The notes under the pieces were generated by a model. The model had not been told where the DNA came from. It made no database searches and saw only the letters and a list, made by a program, of their open reading frames with translations. A stretch of DNA of 64,000 bases from Mesorhizobium plurifarium (GTDB lineage Bacteria > Pseudomonadota > Alphaproteobacteria > Rhizobiales > Rhizobiaceae), in the NCBI GenBank assembly GCA_000824785.1, contig CCNB01000012.1, forward strand, positions 350,993-414,992, given 5' to 3'. Positions 54,706 to 64,000 of this stretch are shown piece after piece. Positions within the stretch are counted from its first letter, which is position 1. Every line of letters begins with the position of its first letter. The position numbers were made by a program, and so were the translations under genes.

Positions 54706-56580
54706 ATGGATCGGGTCTTCGTGGAGTATTACGAAGAGGAACTGACCCATATCCGGGCGCTGGCCTCGGAATTCGCCGAGATGCATCCGGCGGTCGCCCG
54801 CAACCTTTCCCTCGACACCGTCCCCTGCCCCGACCCTTATGTCGAAAGGCTGCTCGATGGCGTGGCCTTCCTTGCCGCGCGCACACGACTGAAGGTCGAC
54901 GCGGAGCGCTCGCGCTTCTCGCGCGCCGTGCTCGACGTGCTCTATCCGGACCTGGTGGCGCCGGCGCCGGCGACGGCGATGGCCGTACTGAAGCCTGGAC
55001 AGCAGGTGCAGTCGATGATTGCCGGCCACGCCGTCGCGCGCGGCACGCGGCTGGTCTCGGGCCTGCATCCGGGGTTGTCGACACGCTCGACCTTCACCAC
55101 CGCGCAAGAGGTCACGCTGTGGCCGATCGCAATCACTTCGGTCAGCTATTTCCAGGACCGCAGCGCGCTGGCCGCCGCCGGCATCGCGCCGGTCGGCGGC
55201 GTGCGCGGCGAAGCGGCGTTCCGCATCGCGTTCGCGCGAACCGGAAAAGGCAAGCTCAGCGAATTGTCACTCGACCGTCTCGACCTCTATTTTGCCGGGC
55301 GCGCCAAGGCGCCGCTCCTCTTCGACGCGATCTTCGGCGCCTGCTCGGCCGTCGGCGCGCGGGCGGAAGGCAAGACCAATCCGCTCACGGCGCTGCCCGA
55401 ACCCGAGATGATCGGGATCCATGACGACGAAGCGCTGATGCCGCGCACCCGCCCGACCTTCGAGGGATACCGGCTGCTGCGCGAATATTTCATGATCCCG
55501 GAGCGCTTCCACTATGTGCGGGTCGCCGGCCTGCAGCCGGTGGTGCGCAAGTGCGATGCGGGAATGGAGATCATCTTTCTGTTCCGGCGGCCGGTGCCGG
55601 AGCTCGCCGATGTGACGGCGGCCGATTTCGAGCTGTTCGCGACGCCGATCATCAATCTGTTCGAACGCGAGTGCAACGTCATCGAGATCGATCCGCGCCG
55701 GACCCGGCAGGTCCTGCATGCCGATCGCACCCGGGCGCGCGACTTCGAGATCTTCCGCGTCACCCGGGTCGAGGACGCCGACGCCGAAGGCAGCGAAGCG
55801 GTCATTCCCGAATTGTTCAGCCTCGGGCAGAACCGCGGCAGCGGCTGGGTCTACTCGACGGAGCGGCGTCCGCGCCGGGCGACGGAGGACGAGCGCCGCG
55901 ACGGCCTGACCCGCACCTCCTATACCGGCGACGATGTCTTCATCGCGATCTCGCGGCCCGCGGGAAGCCCGGCTAACCGGCCGCTCAAGCGGCTCGACGT
56001 CATGGCGCTCTGCACCAACCGCGACCTGCCGATCCTGGACGACACGCCGACGCTGACGCTGGAGACCGCCGATCCGGTGGAGGCGGTGCGGCTGCTCGGC
56101 GCGCTGCGGCCGCCGCAGCCGGCGATCCCCGCAGCGCTGCCGGCGGGCGCCGAAGGCGAATCCCGCGCCGACAATCTCGCCTGGCGGCTGGTGGCGCAGC
56201 TCTCGCTCAATTTCCTCAGCCTCGCCAAGGAAGGCCGCGGCGTCGATCCGCTGCATGCCTTGCTCGACCTCTACGCCGATCGCGGCGATCCGAGCCTTGC
56301 CCGCAACGTGCATTCGATCACCCGCATCGACTCGCGCCCGGTGATCGAGCGATTGAAGATCGACGGGCCGATGTGTTTCGGACGCGGCACGGAGGTGACG
56401 CTGCATGTCGACCAGTCGGTGCTGGCGGGCCAGAGCACGCTTTTGCTTTCGGCCTTGCTGGCGCGGCTGTTCGCCCGCCATGCCGGGATAAATGGTTTCG
56501 TGCGGACGCGTACGCGGCTGCTGCAAAAGCAGGAGGATGTGCCATGGCCGATGACGCCCGGCAATCGCTACCTGATCTAG
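54706..56580 (+). CDS. tssF: T6SS baseplate protein TssF
   Basis: This 624-aa protein has the TssF opening (FVEYYEEELTHIRALASEFA), PDPYVERLLDGVAFLAARTR, and a C-terminal LRVHVDQS-like segment. It forms the baseplate wedge with TssG and TssK. GGGAGA is upstream. It overlaps tssG by 37 bases. Confidence 0.94.
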   Translation: MDRVFVEYYEEELTHIRALASEFAEMHPAVARNLSLDTVPCPDPYVERLLDGVAFLAARTRLKVDAERSRFSRAVLDVLYPDLVAPAPATAMAVLKPGQQVQSMIAGHAVARGTRLVSGLHPGLSTRSTFTTAQEVTLWPIAITSVSYFQDRSALAAAGIAPVGGVRGEAAFRIAFARTGKGKLSELSLDRLDLYFAGRAKAPLLFDAIFGACSAVGARAEGKTNPLTALPEPEMIGIHDDEALMPRTRPTFEGYRLLREYFMIPERFHYVRVAGLQPVVRKCDAGMEIIFLFRRPVPELADVTAADFELFATPIINLFERECNVIEIDPRRTRQVLHADRTRARDFEIFRVTRVEDADAEGSEAVIPELFSLGQNRGSGWVYSTERRPRRATEDERRDGLTRTSYTGDDVFIAISRPAGSPANRPLKRLDVMALCTNRDLPILDDTPTLTLETADPVEAVRLLGALRPPQPAIPAALPAGAEGESRADNLAWRLVAQLSLNFLSLAKEGRGVDPLHALLDLYADRGDPSLARNVHSITRIDSRPVIERLKIDGPMCFGRGTEVTLHVDQSVLAGQSTLLLSALLARLFARHAGINGFVRTRTRLLQKQEDVPWPMTPGNRYLI

Positions 56581-57611
56581 CGCAACCGGCCCCGACCGAA
56601 GCCGAGCCACTGTCGGAGGGCTTCGACTTCTTCGAATTGCTGCGCCGCCTGGAGCAGCGACGCGGCCTGTTCGGGCATTCCGGGACGGCGGAGCGCGAAC
56701 CGGCAAGGCTCGGCCAGCATGTGCGCCTGAGCTTCTCCGCGCGGGATGTGGTCAAGTTCCAGGATGCCGGGGACAGGACTCCGGCGCGGGTGACCGTCGC
56801 CAATCTCGGCCTGCTCGGGCCGGAAGGGCCGATGCCGCTGCATCTGACGCGCTGGGTGCTCGACCGGCTGTCGCAGCGCTGGTTCACCGGCGCCGACGCC
56901 GAGCAGACCAGCGACACGACCTTCGTCGACTTCGTCAACATCCTGCAGCACCGCATGATCGCGCTCTATTATCGAGCATGGGCGGACGCGCATCCGGCGG
57001 TGCAGGTCGAACGTTCGGTCGGCGGGCGCGTCCGCGCCATGCTGGAAGCCATGGCGGGCATCGGCCTTCCCGGCACCCAGGATCCGGAGCTCGACACGGT
57101 TCGGCTGCGCCAGGCTGGATCGCTGGCCAACCAGGTCGACGGCGCCGAGCGGCTGACGCTGTTCCTCGCCACCGCTTTCAAGGTGCCGGTTGAGATCAAG
57201 GAATTCGTCGCCGCCTGGATCACCATTCCGAAGGCGCTGCAGAGCCGCATCGGCAAGGCCTATGCGGCGCTCGGCGGCGGCGCAACGATCGGCCCGCGCG
57301 TCTTCAGCCGGCAAAGCCGGATCGAGCTGCGCGTCGGCCCGCTTGGCCTCGACGACTTCAAGTCGTTCCTGCCCGGCGAACGGCGCCTTGCCCTGTTCAA
57401 GAAGGCGGTGCGCGACATGATCGGCGAAGCGCTCGACGTCGATCTCAGGATCGTGCTCGCGCGCGACGCGGTGCCTGAGCCGAAAATGGGAACCATCCAG
57501 CTCGGCCGGACCTCCTGGCTTTCACGCCCCGCCGAAAAGGGAGACGCCGACGATCTCAGGCTGCGCACCATCGTCGGCTGGCGGCCGGACATGGCGGAGG
57601 CGGCCGCATGA
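56544..57611 (+). CDS. tssG: T6SS baseplate protein TssG
   Basis: This 355-aa protein has FDFFELLRRLEQRRG near the N-terminus, PARLGQHVRLSFSARDVVKF and GLLGPEGPMPLHLTRW, all TssG hallmarks. AGGAGGATGTGCC sets the ATG at 56544, inside the 3' end of tssF; earlier in-frame starts are not supported. It ends with an ATGA overlap into tagH. Confidence 0.93.
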   Translation: MADDARQSLPDLAQPAPTEAEPLSEGFDFFELLRRLEQRRGLFGHSGTAEREPARLGQHVRLSFSARDVVKFQDAGDRTPARVTVANLGLLGPEGPMPLHLTRWVLDRLSQRWFTGADAEQTSDTTFVDFVNILQHRMIALYYRAWADAHPAVQVERSVGGRVRAMLEAMAGIGLPGTQDPELDTVRLRQAGSLANQVDGAERLTLFLATAFKVPVEIKEFVAAWITIPKALQSRIGKAYAALGGGATIGPRVFSRQSRIELRVGPLGLDDFKSFLPGERRLALFKKAVRDMIGEALDVDLRIVLARDAVPEPKMGTIQLGRTSWLSRPAEKGDADDLRLRTIVGWRPDMAEAAA

Positions 57612-59068
57612 GCCTGCTGCTGACGCTCGAACAAGGCCCGCGCTCGCAAGCGGTCAGGCAGACCCGGCTGGACGAGGGCGAGCTGGTGATCGGCCGCAGC
57701 GCCGATGCCGGCTGGCAGATCGACGATCCAGACATGTTCGTCTCGCGGGCGCACTGCAAGATCAGCGGCGGCCGCGACGGCTATTACGTCACCGACACGT
57801 CGAGCAGCGGATTGTTCATCGACGATTCCGACAGCCCGCTCGGCACCGGTAGGTCGACGCGACTGCAAAGCGGCATGCGGCTGCGCATGGGCGACTACGT
57901 GCTGCATGTCGAGGTGCAACCCAGCGGCGGCCGCACTTCGATCGGCCAGGCGCCGGTCGCCAACCATGCGGCGCCGGCGTGGTCGTCGCCACAGCCGCGG
58001 ACGCCCGCCAGCATCGGCGGCGACGACTTCTTCTCGGCCAAGGTCGAGGAGGAACCGCAGCGGCCGCGCCCAGCAGGATTGCCCGATCCGTTCGAGCAGC
58101 CTGTGCCCGGAGCCTATGATCGCGCCTCGAGCCAACACAGTTCGCCCGCCTTCGACGACCCGTTCAGCCTCGATCCGGTGGCGACGCCGGCCTCGAACGC
58201 CGAGCCCGCCGCCGGTGGGCCGGACCCGTTCGGCTTCGGCGACATGCCATCTCGCAACGATACGCCCGAGCCCGTGTCGTCGAGACCGTCCGCATTCGAC
58301 GATTTCAGCTTTGGGCCGGCGGCGACATCCGCCTCCGGCGACAGTCACGCCCCGGTTGCTCGCGACGAGCGGCCCGCCGAGAAGCCGAAGGTTGCCCGTC
58401 CTTGGGAGATACCGGCGCAGGCGCCCGAACCGCCTGCTCCGCAACCTCGCCCTGCTCCCGCGCCAAGGCCATCACGCCCGACGCAATCGGCGCGGAGCGA
58501 CATGGCGCTGCGCGCGGCATTCCTGCGCGGCATGGGCGTCGAGGAGGCCGATTTTCCCGGGCGCGATCCGGTCGCCGAAATGGAAAAGTTCGGGCGCGAA
58601 TACAGGCAGATGCTCGACGGCCTGATGCAGCTCCTGCGCAAGCGTGCCGAGGAGAAGGGCAGCGCGCGCGTCGCACAGACGGTCGTCGGATCTTCGGAAG
58701 TCAACCCGCTCAAATTCCTGCCGACGGTCGAGGATGTCATCGTCACCATCATCGCGGAGCGCAGCCCCGGCTTTCTCTCCGGCGAGGCCGCGATCAGCGA
58801 TGCGGTCAAGGATCTCGCGCAACATCACGTGCGCGCCTGGCGCGGTGTGCAGGCAGCGCTTCGGCGCATGATCGACCGTTTCGATCCGGCCGCCATCGAG
58901 GAAGAGCTCAAGTCCAATTCCGCGATCGGCAATCTGCTCGCCGGCGGGCGCAACGCCAAGCTGTGGGAGCTCTACCAGAAACGCCATCGCGACATCGCCC
59001 AGAGCGCGGAATCGAGCTTCCTTGGCGAGATCGGCGCAGACTTCAGGGATGCTTACGAAGAGGAGTGA
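57608..59068 (+). CDS. tagH: T6SS FHA-domain protein (TagH/Fha)
   Basis: This 486-aa protein has an N-terminal FHA domain (about 1-100: GRSADAGWQIDD, FVSRAHCKI), which binds phosphothreonine. A Pro/Ala-rich low-complexity linker (about 110-290) leads to the C-terminal VI_FHA domain (ALRAAFLRGMGVEEADFPGR). It implies phosphorylation-dependent T6SS control, although no kinase or phosphatase gene is in the window. Confidence 0.9.
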   Translation: MSLLLTLEQGPRSQAVRQTRLDEGELVIGRSADAGWQIDDPDMFVSRAHCKISGGRDGYYVTDTSSSGLFIDDSDSPLGTGRSTRLQSGMRLRMGDYVLHVEVQPSGGRTSIGQAPVANHAAPAWSSPQPRTPASIGGDDFFSAKVEEEPQRPRPAGLPDPFEQPVPGAYDRASSQHSSPAFDDPFSLDPVATPASNAEPAAGGPDPFGFGDMPSRNDTPEPVSSRPSAFDDFSFGPAATSASGDSHAPVARDERPAEKPKVARPWEIPAQAPEPPAPQPRPAPAPRPSRPTQSARSDMALRAAFLRGMGVEEADFPGRDPVAEMEKFGREYRQMLDGLMQLLRKRAEEKGSARVAQTVVGSSEVNPLKFLPTVEDVIVTIIAERSPGFLSGEAAISDAVKDLAQHHVRAWRGVQAALRRMIDRFDPAAIEEELKSNSAIGNLLAGGRNAKLWELYQKRHRDIAQSAESSFLGEIGADFRDAYEEE

Positions 59069-59071
59069 AGC

Positions 59072-59524
59072 ATGATCGACAGACGCGAATTCATCGTTGC
59101 CCTCGGCGCCACGGGGCTGCTTGCGGCTTGCCAGAGCGGTCCGCCGAAACCATCGGTGATCTCGGTCAACGTGACCGGCGGCGCCGGCATGAATCCGGGA
59201 CCGGGCGGCGGCGACCGGCCGGTGACGGTTCTGGTGATGCGGCTTGCCAGCACCGGCAAGTTCAATTCGGCCGATTACTTCGCGCTGCAGGGCGATGCCG
59301 GCTCGGCGCTAGGCGCCGACCTGATCGGCTCGGACGCGATCTCGGTCGCGCCGGGCAAAACGGCGGCCAAGACCATCACGGTCGAGCCGAACGCGACCGC
59401 GCTCGGCTTCGTCGCGCTGATCCGCGAACCGGGCGGACGCAACTGGCGCACGACCAAGTCGGTTTCGCCAGGATCGAAGTTCACCATCAATGTCAGCCTC
59501 GGCAAGGGCGGCATTTCCGCCTGA
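59072..59524 (+). CDS. tssJ: T6SS outer-membrane lipoprotein TssJ
   Basis: This 150-aa lipoprotein of the membrane core complex has the lipobox LAAC with Cys20, after a basic Tat-like DRREFIVALGATGLL segment. The TssJ beta-sandwich follows (VLVMRLASTGKFNSADYFAL, then FVALIREPGGRNWR). GAGG precedes the ATG. The Arg4-Arg5 pair suggests Tat export, unusual for this family. It is upstream of tssK by 36 bases. Confidence 0.88.
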   Translation: MIDRREFIVALGATGLLAACQSGPPKPSVISVNVTGGAGMNPGPGGGDRPVTVLVMRLASTGKFNSADYFALQGDAGSALGADLIGSDAISVAPGKTAAKTITVEPNATALGFVALIREPGGRNWRTTKSVSPGSKFTINVSLGKGGISA

Positions 59525-59560
59525 CGGCGAGACAACCACGGCAGTGCAGAGAGTGGCAGC

Positions 59561-60895
59561 ATGAGCGACGCAAACAGGGTGCTGTGGTCGGAGGGCCTGT
59601 TTCTCAGGACCCAGCATTTCCAGCAGCAGGACCGGTTCTTCGAGGGGATGGTGCGCGGCGCCTTGCAGGCCGGCCAGCTCCATACGTTCGGCTTCCAGCA
59701 GCTGACGCTCGACCAGTCGCTGCTCGACGCCGGCCAGGTGTCGATCGTGTCCGCCCGGGGCATCTTCCCGGACGGCACGCCGTTCTCCATCCCGGAGCTG
59801 ATGGATGCGCCCAAGCCGCTGCCCGTCACGGCCGATACCGGCGCCGGGCCGGTGCTGATCGCGCTGCCGCTGGAGCCGCCCGGCGGCGTCGGCTTCGATC
59901 CGGCGCATGCGGCATCGACGGGCGCGCGCTATCACGGCAAGATCGTCCCGGTGCGCGATGCCGTCCAGGGCGGCGCCGATCCGGAAGAAATCGAGATCGC
60001 CCGGCCGCAAGCGGTGCTGCTGGCGCCCGGCAAATCGGTCGGCGGCTACACCGCGCTGCCGGTCGCCGACATCACGGGCGTGCGCGCCGATGGCGGCGTC
60101 TCGCTCGACCCGGCCTTCCTGCCGCCGACGCTGATCACCGGCGCCGTCCACTGGTACCGGCAATTGCTGCAGGAGGTCGTCACCGGCCTCGACCAGATCG
60201 CCGAGGCGCACGGCAAGATGGTGATGGGCGGGGCAGGCCGCAGCGTCGAAGACTTGCTGATGCTGCACCTCGCTAACGCCGCGCGGCCGCGCGTTGCGCA
60301 TATGCTGGCGCAGGATGTCTTCCATCCGGCCGAGCTCTATCTCGAGCTTGCCGGCCTCGCCGGCGAGATGGCCACCTACGGCTCGAGCTCGCGGCGGCTG
60401 GGCGAATTGCCGGCCTACGACCACATGGCGCCCGGCCCTGCCTATATGGCGCTGGCGGACGCCTTGCGTTCGCTCATCCTCAGCCTGCGCTACATCGAAC
60501 CGAAGTCGCGCGCGCTGCCGGTCATGCGGCACGCGACCAATGTCTGGAAAGTGCGCATCGACAACCCGAAGCTCCTGGTCGCCAGCCGCATCGTCATCCG
60601 CGTCGGCTCCGAGCTTTCGGAAGACGCGCTGCGCAAGATCTTCGTCAACCAGGCGACGGTCGGCTCGGCGGACCAGTTCGAAGGCCTGTGGAAGTCGCGC
60701 CTGCCGGGCATCCCGCTGAAGCCGCTGCATTCGCAGCCGCGCGAGATCCCCTATGACGGCGATCGGCTCTGCCTGGAGCTCGACCAGAAGAGCGAGCACT
60801 GGGCCTCGCTGCTCGACGCTCCGGGCTTCGTCATCGGCGTTTCCGGTGTGCTGCCGAGCGAGCCGCAGGTCGACTGCTATTCGGTGAACAGGTGA
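59561..60895 (+). CDS. tssK: T6SS baseplate protein TssK
   Basis: This 444-aa protein links the baseplate to the membrane complex. Family motifs are VLWSEGLFLRTQHFQQQDRF at the N-terminus, LDPAFLPPTL, and RLVPGIPL-like LPGIPLKPLHSQPREIPY. GAGAG precedes the ATG. It is followed after 4 bases by tssL. Confidence 0.94.
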   Translation: MSDANRVLWSEGLFLRTQHFQQQDRFFEGMVRGALQAGQLHTFGFQQLTLDQSLLDAGQVSIVSARGIFPDGTPFSIPELMDAPKPLPVTADTGAGPVLIALPLEPPGGVGFDPAHAASTGARYHGKIVPVRDAVQGGADPEEIEIARPQAVLLAPGKSVGGYTALPVADITGVRADGGVSLDPAFLPPTLITGAVHWYRQLLQEVVTGLDQIAEAHGKMVMGGAGRSVEDLLMLHLANAARPRVAHMLAQDVFHPAELYLELAGLAGEMATYGSSSRRLGELPAYDHMAPGPAYMALADALRSLILSLRYIEPKSRALPVMRHATNVWKVRIDNPKLLVASRIVIRVGSELSEDALRKIFVNQATVGSADQFEGLWKSRLPGIPLKPLHSQPREIPYDGDRLCLELDQKSEHWASLLDAPGFVIGVSGVLPSEPQVDCYSVNR

Positions 60896-60899
60896 GGCC

Positions 60900-62228
60900 A
60901 TGAGCCGGGATGATCCTTTCGGACTGTCGGAGGATCGCGAGCGCACCCGCATCCGGCTGACCGGTGCGGCGCCCCGGCCGCTGGCACCGCTGGCGCCGGG
61001 CGCGCCGGTCAAACGCGCGCGTGCGCACCCCAACACGCTCATCAACATCTTCGCGCCGCTGCTCGAATTCGCGCCGGAGCTCGAAAGCGCGCTGGCGCCG
61101 GAGAACCCGGAAGTGATGCGCACGCGCCTGCTCGACGAGCTGGTGCGGGCGCGCGACGCCGCTGTTGCCGCGGCCTCGTCGCTGGAGCGCGCGGACCAGG
61201 CCGCATGGGCGGTGGCGGCGCTGCTCGACGACCTCGCGCTCAACACGCCATGGGGCGGGGCCAGTGCCTGGCCGCGCCAGCCGCTGGTGGTCATGCTGCG
61301 CGGCGACGTCGATGCCGGCACCCAGTTCTTCACCCGCCTCGACGAGCTGGAGCGGCATCCCAACCGCGACCGCGAAATGCTTGAGCTGCAATATTACTGC
61401 CTGGCGCTCGGCTTCCGCGGCAAGTACCGGGTGCCCGGCCGCGCCGGTGACCGGTCGCTCAACGCCGTGCGCGTGGCGGCGGCGCGCTTCCTGCGCAACG
61501 CAGATGCCGAGGACGCGCCGCTGTCGCCGAACTGGAAAGGCGTTATCGCCTCCGACGAGCCGCAGCGCTTCATCGTGCCGATCTGGGTGATGGCGCTTGC
61601 CGCGGTCGTCGTCGCCGCCGCCGCCTATATCGGCCTGTCGATGGGCTTGAGCAGCCAGGCGGTCGAGCTCTCCGCGCTGGTGCGCGCGCTGCCGCCCGCT
61701 TCGCGCGGCGACGTTACCCGCGCACCGCCCAAACAGGACGCGCCCGAGCCCGAGGCGCCGCAGCCGGTCGATTTCGCGCTGCTGCCGGAATTCAAGGCCG
61801 AAGCGCCGGACGATCTCAAAGGGGCGCTCAGCGGCACCGAGAGCGTCTCGCTGGCCAAACTGATCATCCAGTCGTCTAATCCCGAGCTCTTCCAGTCCGC
61901 GCGGCCGACGCTGACGGAAGGCTACGAGCCGCTGATCGCGTCGATCGCCAAGGTGATCCTGGACAACAAGGAGCTGATCGGGAAAATCACCGTCGTCGGC
62001 CATACCGACAATGTACGGCTGCAAAAATCCAATCCGTTTGCCAGCAACCAGCGCCTGTCGGAAGCGCGCGCCGAAACCATAGCCAGGCTTCTGGTGCAGG
62101 CCGGTGTGTCGGCGGAGAGCATCTCTTCCGAGGGCCGCGCCGAAACCGATCCGGTGGCGGACAACTCGACACGCGAGGGCCGCGCGCTCAACCGGCGCGT
62201 CGAGGTCCTGGTCGAGAAGAGGCTCTGA
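60900..62228 (+). CDS. tssL: T6SS membrane protein TssL with OmpA-like domain
   Basis: This 442-aa protein has a DotU-type cytoplasmic domain (about 40-215: CLALGFRGKYR), one membrane helix at about 224-247, and a periplasmic OmpA/peptidoglycan-binding domain from about 325 (VVGHTDNVRL, NQRLSEARAETIARLL, NRRVEV). The extended form anchors the complex to the cell wall. AGGTGAGG overlaps the tssK stop. Confidence 0.94.
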   Translation: MSRDDPFGLSEDRERTRIRLTGAAPRPLAPLAPGAPVKRARAHPNTLINIFAPLLEFAPELESALAPENPEVMRTRLLDELVRARDAAVAAASSLERADQAAWAVAALLDDLALNTPWGGASAWPRQPLVVMLRGDVDAGTQFFTRLDELERHPNRDREMLELQYYCLALGFRGKYRVPGRAGDRSLNAVRVAAARFLRNADAEDAPLSPNWKGVIASDEPQRFIVPIWVMALAAVVVAAAAYIGLSMGLSSQAVELSALVRALPPASRGDVTRAPPKQDAPEPEAPQPVDFALLPEFKAEAPDDLKGALSGTESVSLAKLIIQSSNPELFQSARPTLTEGYEPLIASIAKVILDNKELIGKITVVGHTDNVRLQKSNPFASNQRLSEARAETIARLLVQAGVSAESISSEGRAETDPVADNSTREGRALNRRVEVLVEKRL

Positions 62229-62229
62229 G

Positions 62230-64000
62230 ATGTTCATCCTGCGCTTCCTCTGGGCCGTCATCACCTCGCGATTCCTGTGGACGCTGATCGGCATCGCGCT
62301 GCTTTCGCTGCTGATCTGGGTGTTCGGCCCGATCGTGCAGGTCGGCCCTTACGCGCCGTTCGAATCCGACAATGTGCGCATCGCCATCATCGCCGGGTTG
62401 ATCATCCTTTGGCTGATCTGGCTGATCATCGCGCAGCGCCGCGCGATCCGCGCCAACCGCATGTTCGTCGCCGAGATCGCGGCTCCTGTTCAGGAAAAGC
62501 AGCTCACGCCCGGTGAGGAGAGCGTCGCGGCCGTCGGCGCCAAGTTCGGCGAGGTGATGGCCGAGCTCAAGCGCCGCAAGCTCGGCGGCCGCAAATTCCT
62601 GCACGAAATGCCCTGGTATGTGATCGTCGGGCCGCCGGCCACCGGCAAGACGACGGCCTTGCGCCAATCCGGGCTCAATTTCCCGATCGACCTCACCGAC
62701 GATCTGCAGGGCGTCGGCGGCACACGCAATTGCGACTGGTTCTTCTCCGAGAACGCGGTGCTGATCGACACCGCCGGCCGCTATGTCCAGCAGGAAAGCC
62801 AGCCGGATGTCGACGCGGCGGAGTGGCTCGGCTTCCTCGATCTCTTGAAGAAGCACCGGGGCCGCCGCGCGCTCAACGGCGTCATCGTCGCGCTGTCGAT
62901 CGATGCGCTCTCCGAAGGCGACGAGGCGATCAAGGCGCATGGCAGAAAAATCCGCCGCCGGCTGGCGGAGCTGAACGATCGGCTCGAGATCCGCCTGCCC
63001 GTCTACCTGATGCTGACCAAGGCCGACCTGATCAAAGGCTTCGAGGCCTTCTTCGGCGGCTTGTCGACGACGGCGCGCGAACAGGTGTGGGGAACGACTT
63101 TCCCGCTCGACGCTCGCGTCAACGCCGGCACGATCCAGACGGAACTTGCCAGGCTGGCCTCCGAGCTGGAGCGGCGGCTGGTGCCGCGACTGGAAGACGA
63201 GGACAAGCTTGGCCAGCGCGCCGAGATCTTCCGTTTCCCGGCGCAGTTGGCGAGCCTCTCCGAGCCGATCCAGGTGCTGGTCGAAGCAATGTTCGGCGAA
63301 AGCCGCTACGAGGAGACCGCCTGGCTGCGCGGCCTTTATCTGACCTCGGCGACGCAGGAAGGCGCGCCCATCGACCGGCTGACCGCCGCCCTTTCCTCGT
63401 CCTTCGGATTGCCGCCCCGCCGCGCCATGCCGGCGGCGCGTGTCGAGAAGCGTAGCTTCTTCCTCAGGAACCTGCTCACCGAAGTGATCTTCAAGGAAGC
63501 CGGCCTCGGCACATTCGATCCGCTGGCGCAGCGCCGGCGCGCCTGGATCTGGCGCGGTGCTGCCGCCGCCTGCGCTCTCGCCGCCCTGCTCGCCGGCGGC
63601 CTGTTCACCTGGTCCTATCTCGACAACCGCAATGCAATCACCGAACAGGCCGGCCAGTTCGAGGCCCTGCAACAGCCGCTGACGGATGTCGCCGCGATGC
63701 CGGCCGCGGTCGAGCAGCCGACCATGGATGGCGCGCTGGCGGCGATGGACGCGGTGGCGGCGGCCCGCACCGCGCCGCCGGACGCGATCCACAACCTGCT
63801 CGGCCCGACCGCTTCGGCCGAGTTGGTGCGCGCGCAGACCGACACCTACGACCATGCGCTGCGCAACGTGCTGGAGCCGCACATGGTCGCGTTGCTGGAG
63901 GCGACGATGTGGCGGCAGATCCGCGATCCGGATTTCATGCTCGGCGCGCTGAAGACCTATCGCATGATGACCGGCCTGTCGCAGATGGACACCGACTTCG
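62230..64000 (+). CDS. tssM: T6SS membrane protein TssM, incomplete at window end
   Basis: At least 590 residues are encoded and no stop is reached before the window ends. The IcmF-family inner-membrane protein has two N-terminal membrane helices (about 5-33 and 50-67), an NTPase-like domain with Walker A GPPATGKTT (134-142) and LIDTAGRY, and a third helix near 440-460 (AAACALAALLAGG). It spans the inner membrane and forms the channel with TssL and TssJ. GAGG lies upstream, 1 base after the tssL stop. Confidence 0.92.
   Translation, partial: MFILRFLWAVITSRFLWTLIGIALLSLLIWVFGPIVQVGPYAPFESDNVRIAIIAGLIILWLIWLIIAQRRAIRANRMFVAEIAAPVQEKQLTPGEESVAAVGAKFGEVMAELKRRKLGGRKFLHEMPWYVIVGPPATGKTTALRQSGLNFPIDLTDDLQGVGGTRNCDWFFSENAVLIDTAGRYVQQESQPDVDAAEWLGFLDLLKKHRGRRALNGVIVALSIDALSEGDEAIKAHGRKIRRRLAELNDRLEIRLPVYLMLTKADLIKGFEAFFGGLSTTAREQVWGTTFPLDARVNAGTIQTELARLASELERRLVPRLEDEDKLGQRAEIFRFPAQLASLSEPIQVLVEAMFGESRYEETAWLRGLYLTSATQEGAPIDRLTAALSSSFGLPPRRAMPAARVEKRSFFLRNLLTEVIFKEAGLGTFDPLAQRRRAWIWRGAAAACALAALLAGGLFTWSYLDNRNAITEQAGQFEALQQPLTDVAAMPAAVEQPTMDGALAAMDAVAAARTAPPDAIHNLLGPTASAELVRAQTDTYDHALRNVLEPHMVALLEATMWRQIRDPDFMLGALKTYRMMTGLSQMDTDF

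Noticed and set aside
59309..61363. 684-aa minus-strand open frame opposite tssJ/tssK/tssL
   Set aside because: It overlaps three T6SS core genes and has no motif.
62188..63882. 564-aa minus-strand open frame opposite tssM
   Set aside because: tssM, with Walker A and membrane helices, occupies the other strand; this frame has low-complexity Arg/Asp composition.

Overview
The window is high-G+C DNA that reads as an alphaproteobacterium of the Rhizobiales, most like Mesorhizobium. The evidence is the gene families, the dense operons with ATGA overlaps, the heterotetrameric sarcosine oxidase, and several copies of the short palindromic intergenic repeats that litter rhizobial genomes. This assignment is by eye. 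There are no rRNA or tRNA genes, no insertion sequences and no CRISPR array. The gene content falls into three accessory catabolic blocks followed by a type VI secretion (T6SS) locus.

Block 1 (1-14753). A plus-strand pair (a trimethylamine-dehydrogenase-family flavoprotein and an MttB-family methyltransferase) converges on a minus-strand operon. That operon runs S15/CocE hydrolase, dipeptide-type ABC permeases, ABC ATPases, binding protein, BetI-like TetR regulator. Nearly identical 22-bp palindromes lie just upstream of the first gene of each arm (127-148 and 12012-12033), so the TetR protein probably controls both arms. A Rieske oxygenase with a divergent LysR regulator follows.

Block 2 (14764-32740) repeats the layout. 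The plus arm is an M19 dipeptidase, a second complete peptide ABC importer and a second S15/CocE hydrolase. The minus arm is soxBDAG (sarcosine oxidase) ending in a second TetR regulator. Three related operator-like sites lie upstream of the dipeptidase (divergent with an S9 peptidase and a DAO-type flavoprotein), the importer, and soxB. Taken together, blocks 1 and 2 look like uptake, hydrolysis and stepwise N-demethylation of amide- or peptide-linked N-methyl compounds. The substrate is inferred.

Block 3 (32934-47046). A minus-strand gene series combines a branched-chain-type ABC importer, whose LivM permease is fused to a complete alpha/beta hydrolase, with an M20 deacylase, a TIM-barrel amidohydrolase, a branched-chain aminotransferase and a DoeB/AspA-family deacylase. 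An AraC regulator lies upstream. The amidohydrolase Shine-Dalgarno sits inside a perfect 11-bp stem. A small Lrp, hydratase and SDR group follows on the plus strand, with a divergent DUF1330 gene.

Block 4 (47071-64000) is a T6SS locus: clpV/tssH on the minus strand, then tssA-tssB-tssC-hcp-tssE-tssF-tssG-tagH-tssJ-tssK-tssL-tssM on the plus strand. tssM runs off the window. No VgrG, PAAR or effector gene is visible. ClpV, TssE and TssJ each show an uncommon feature.
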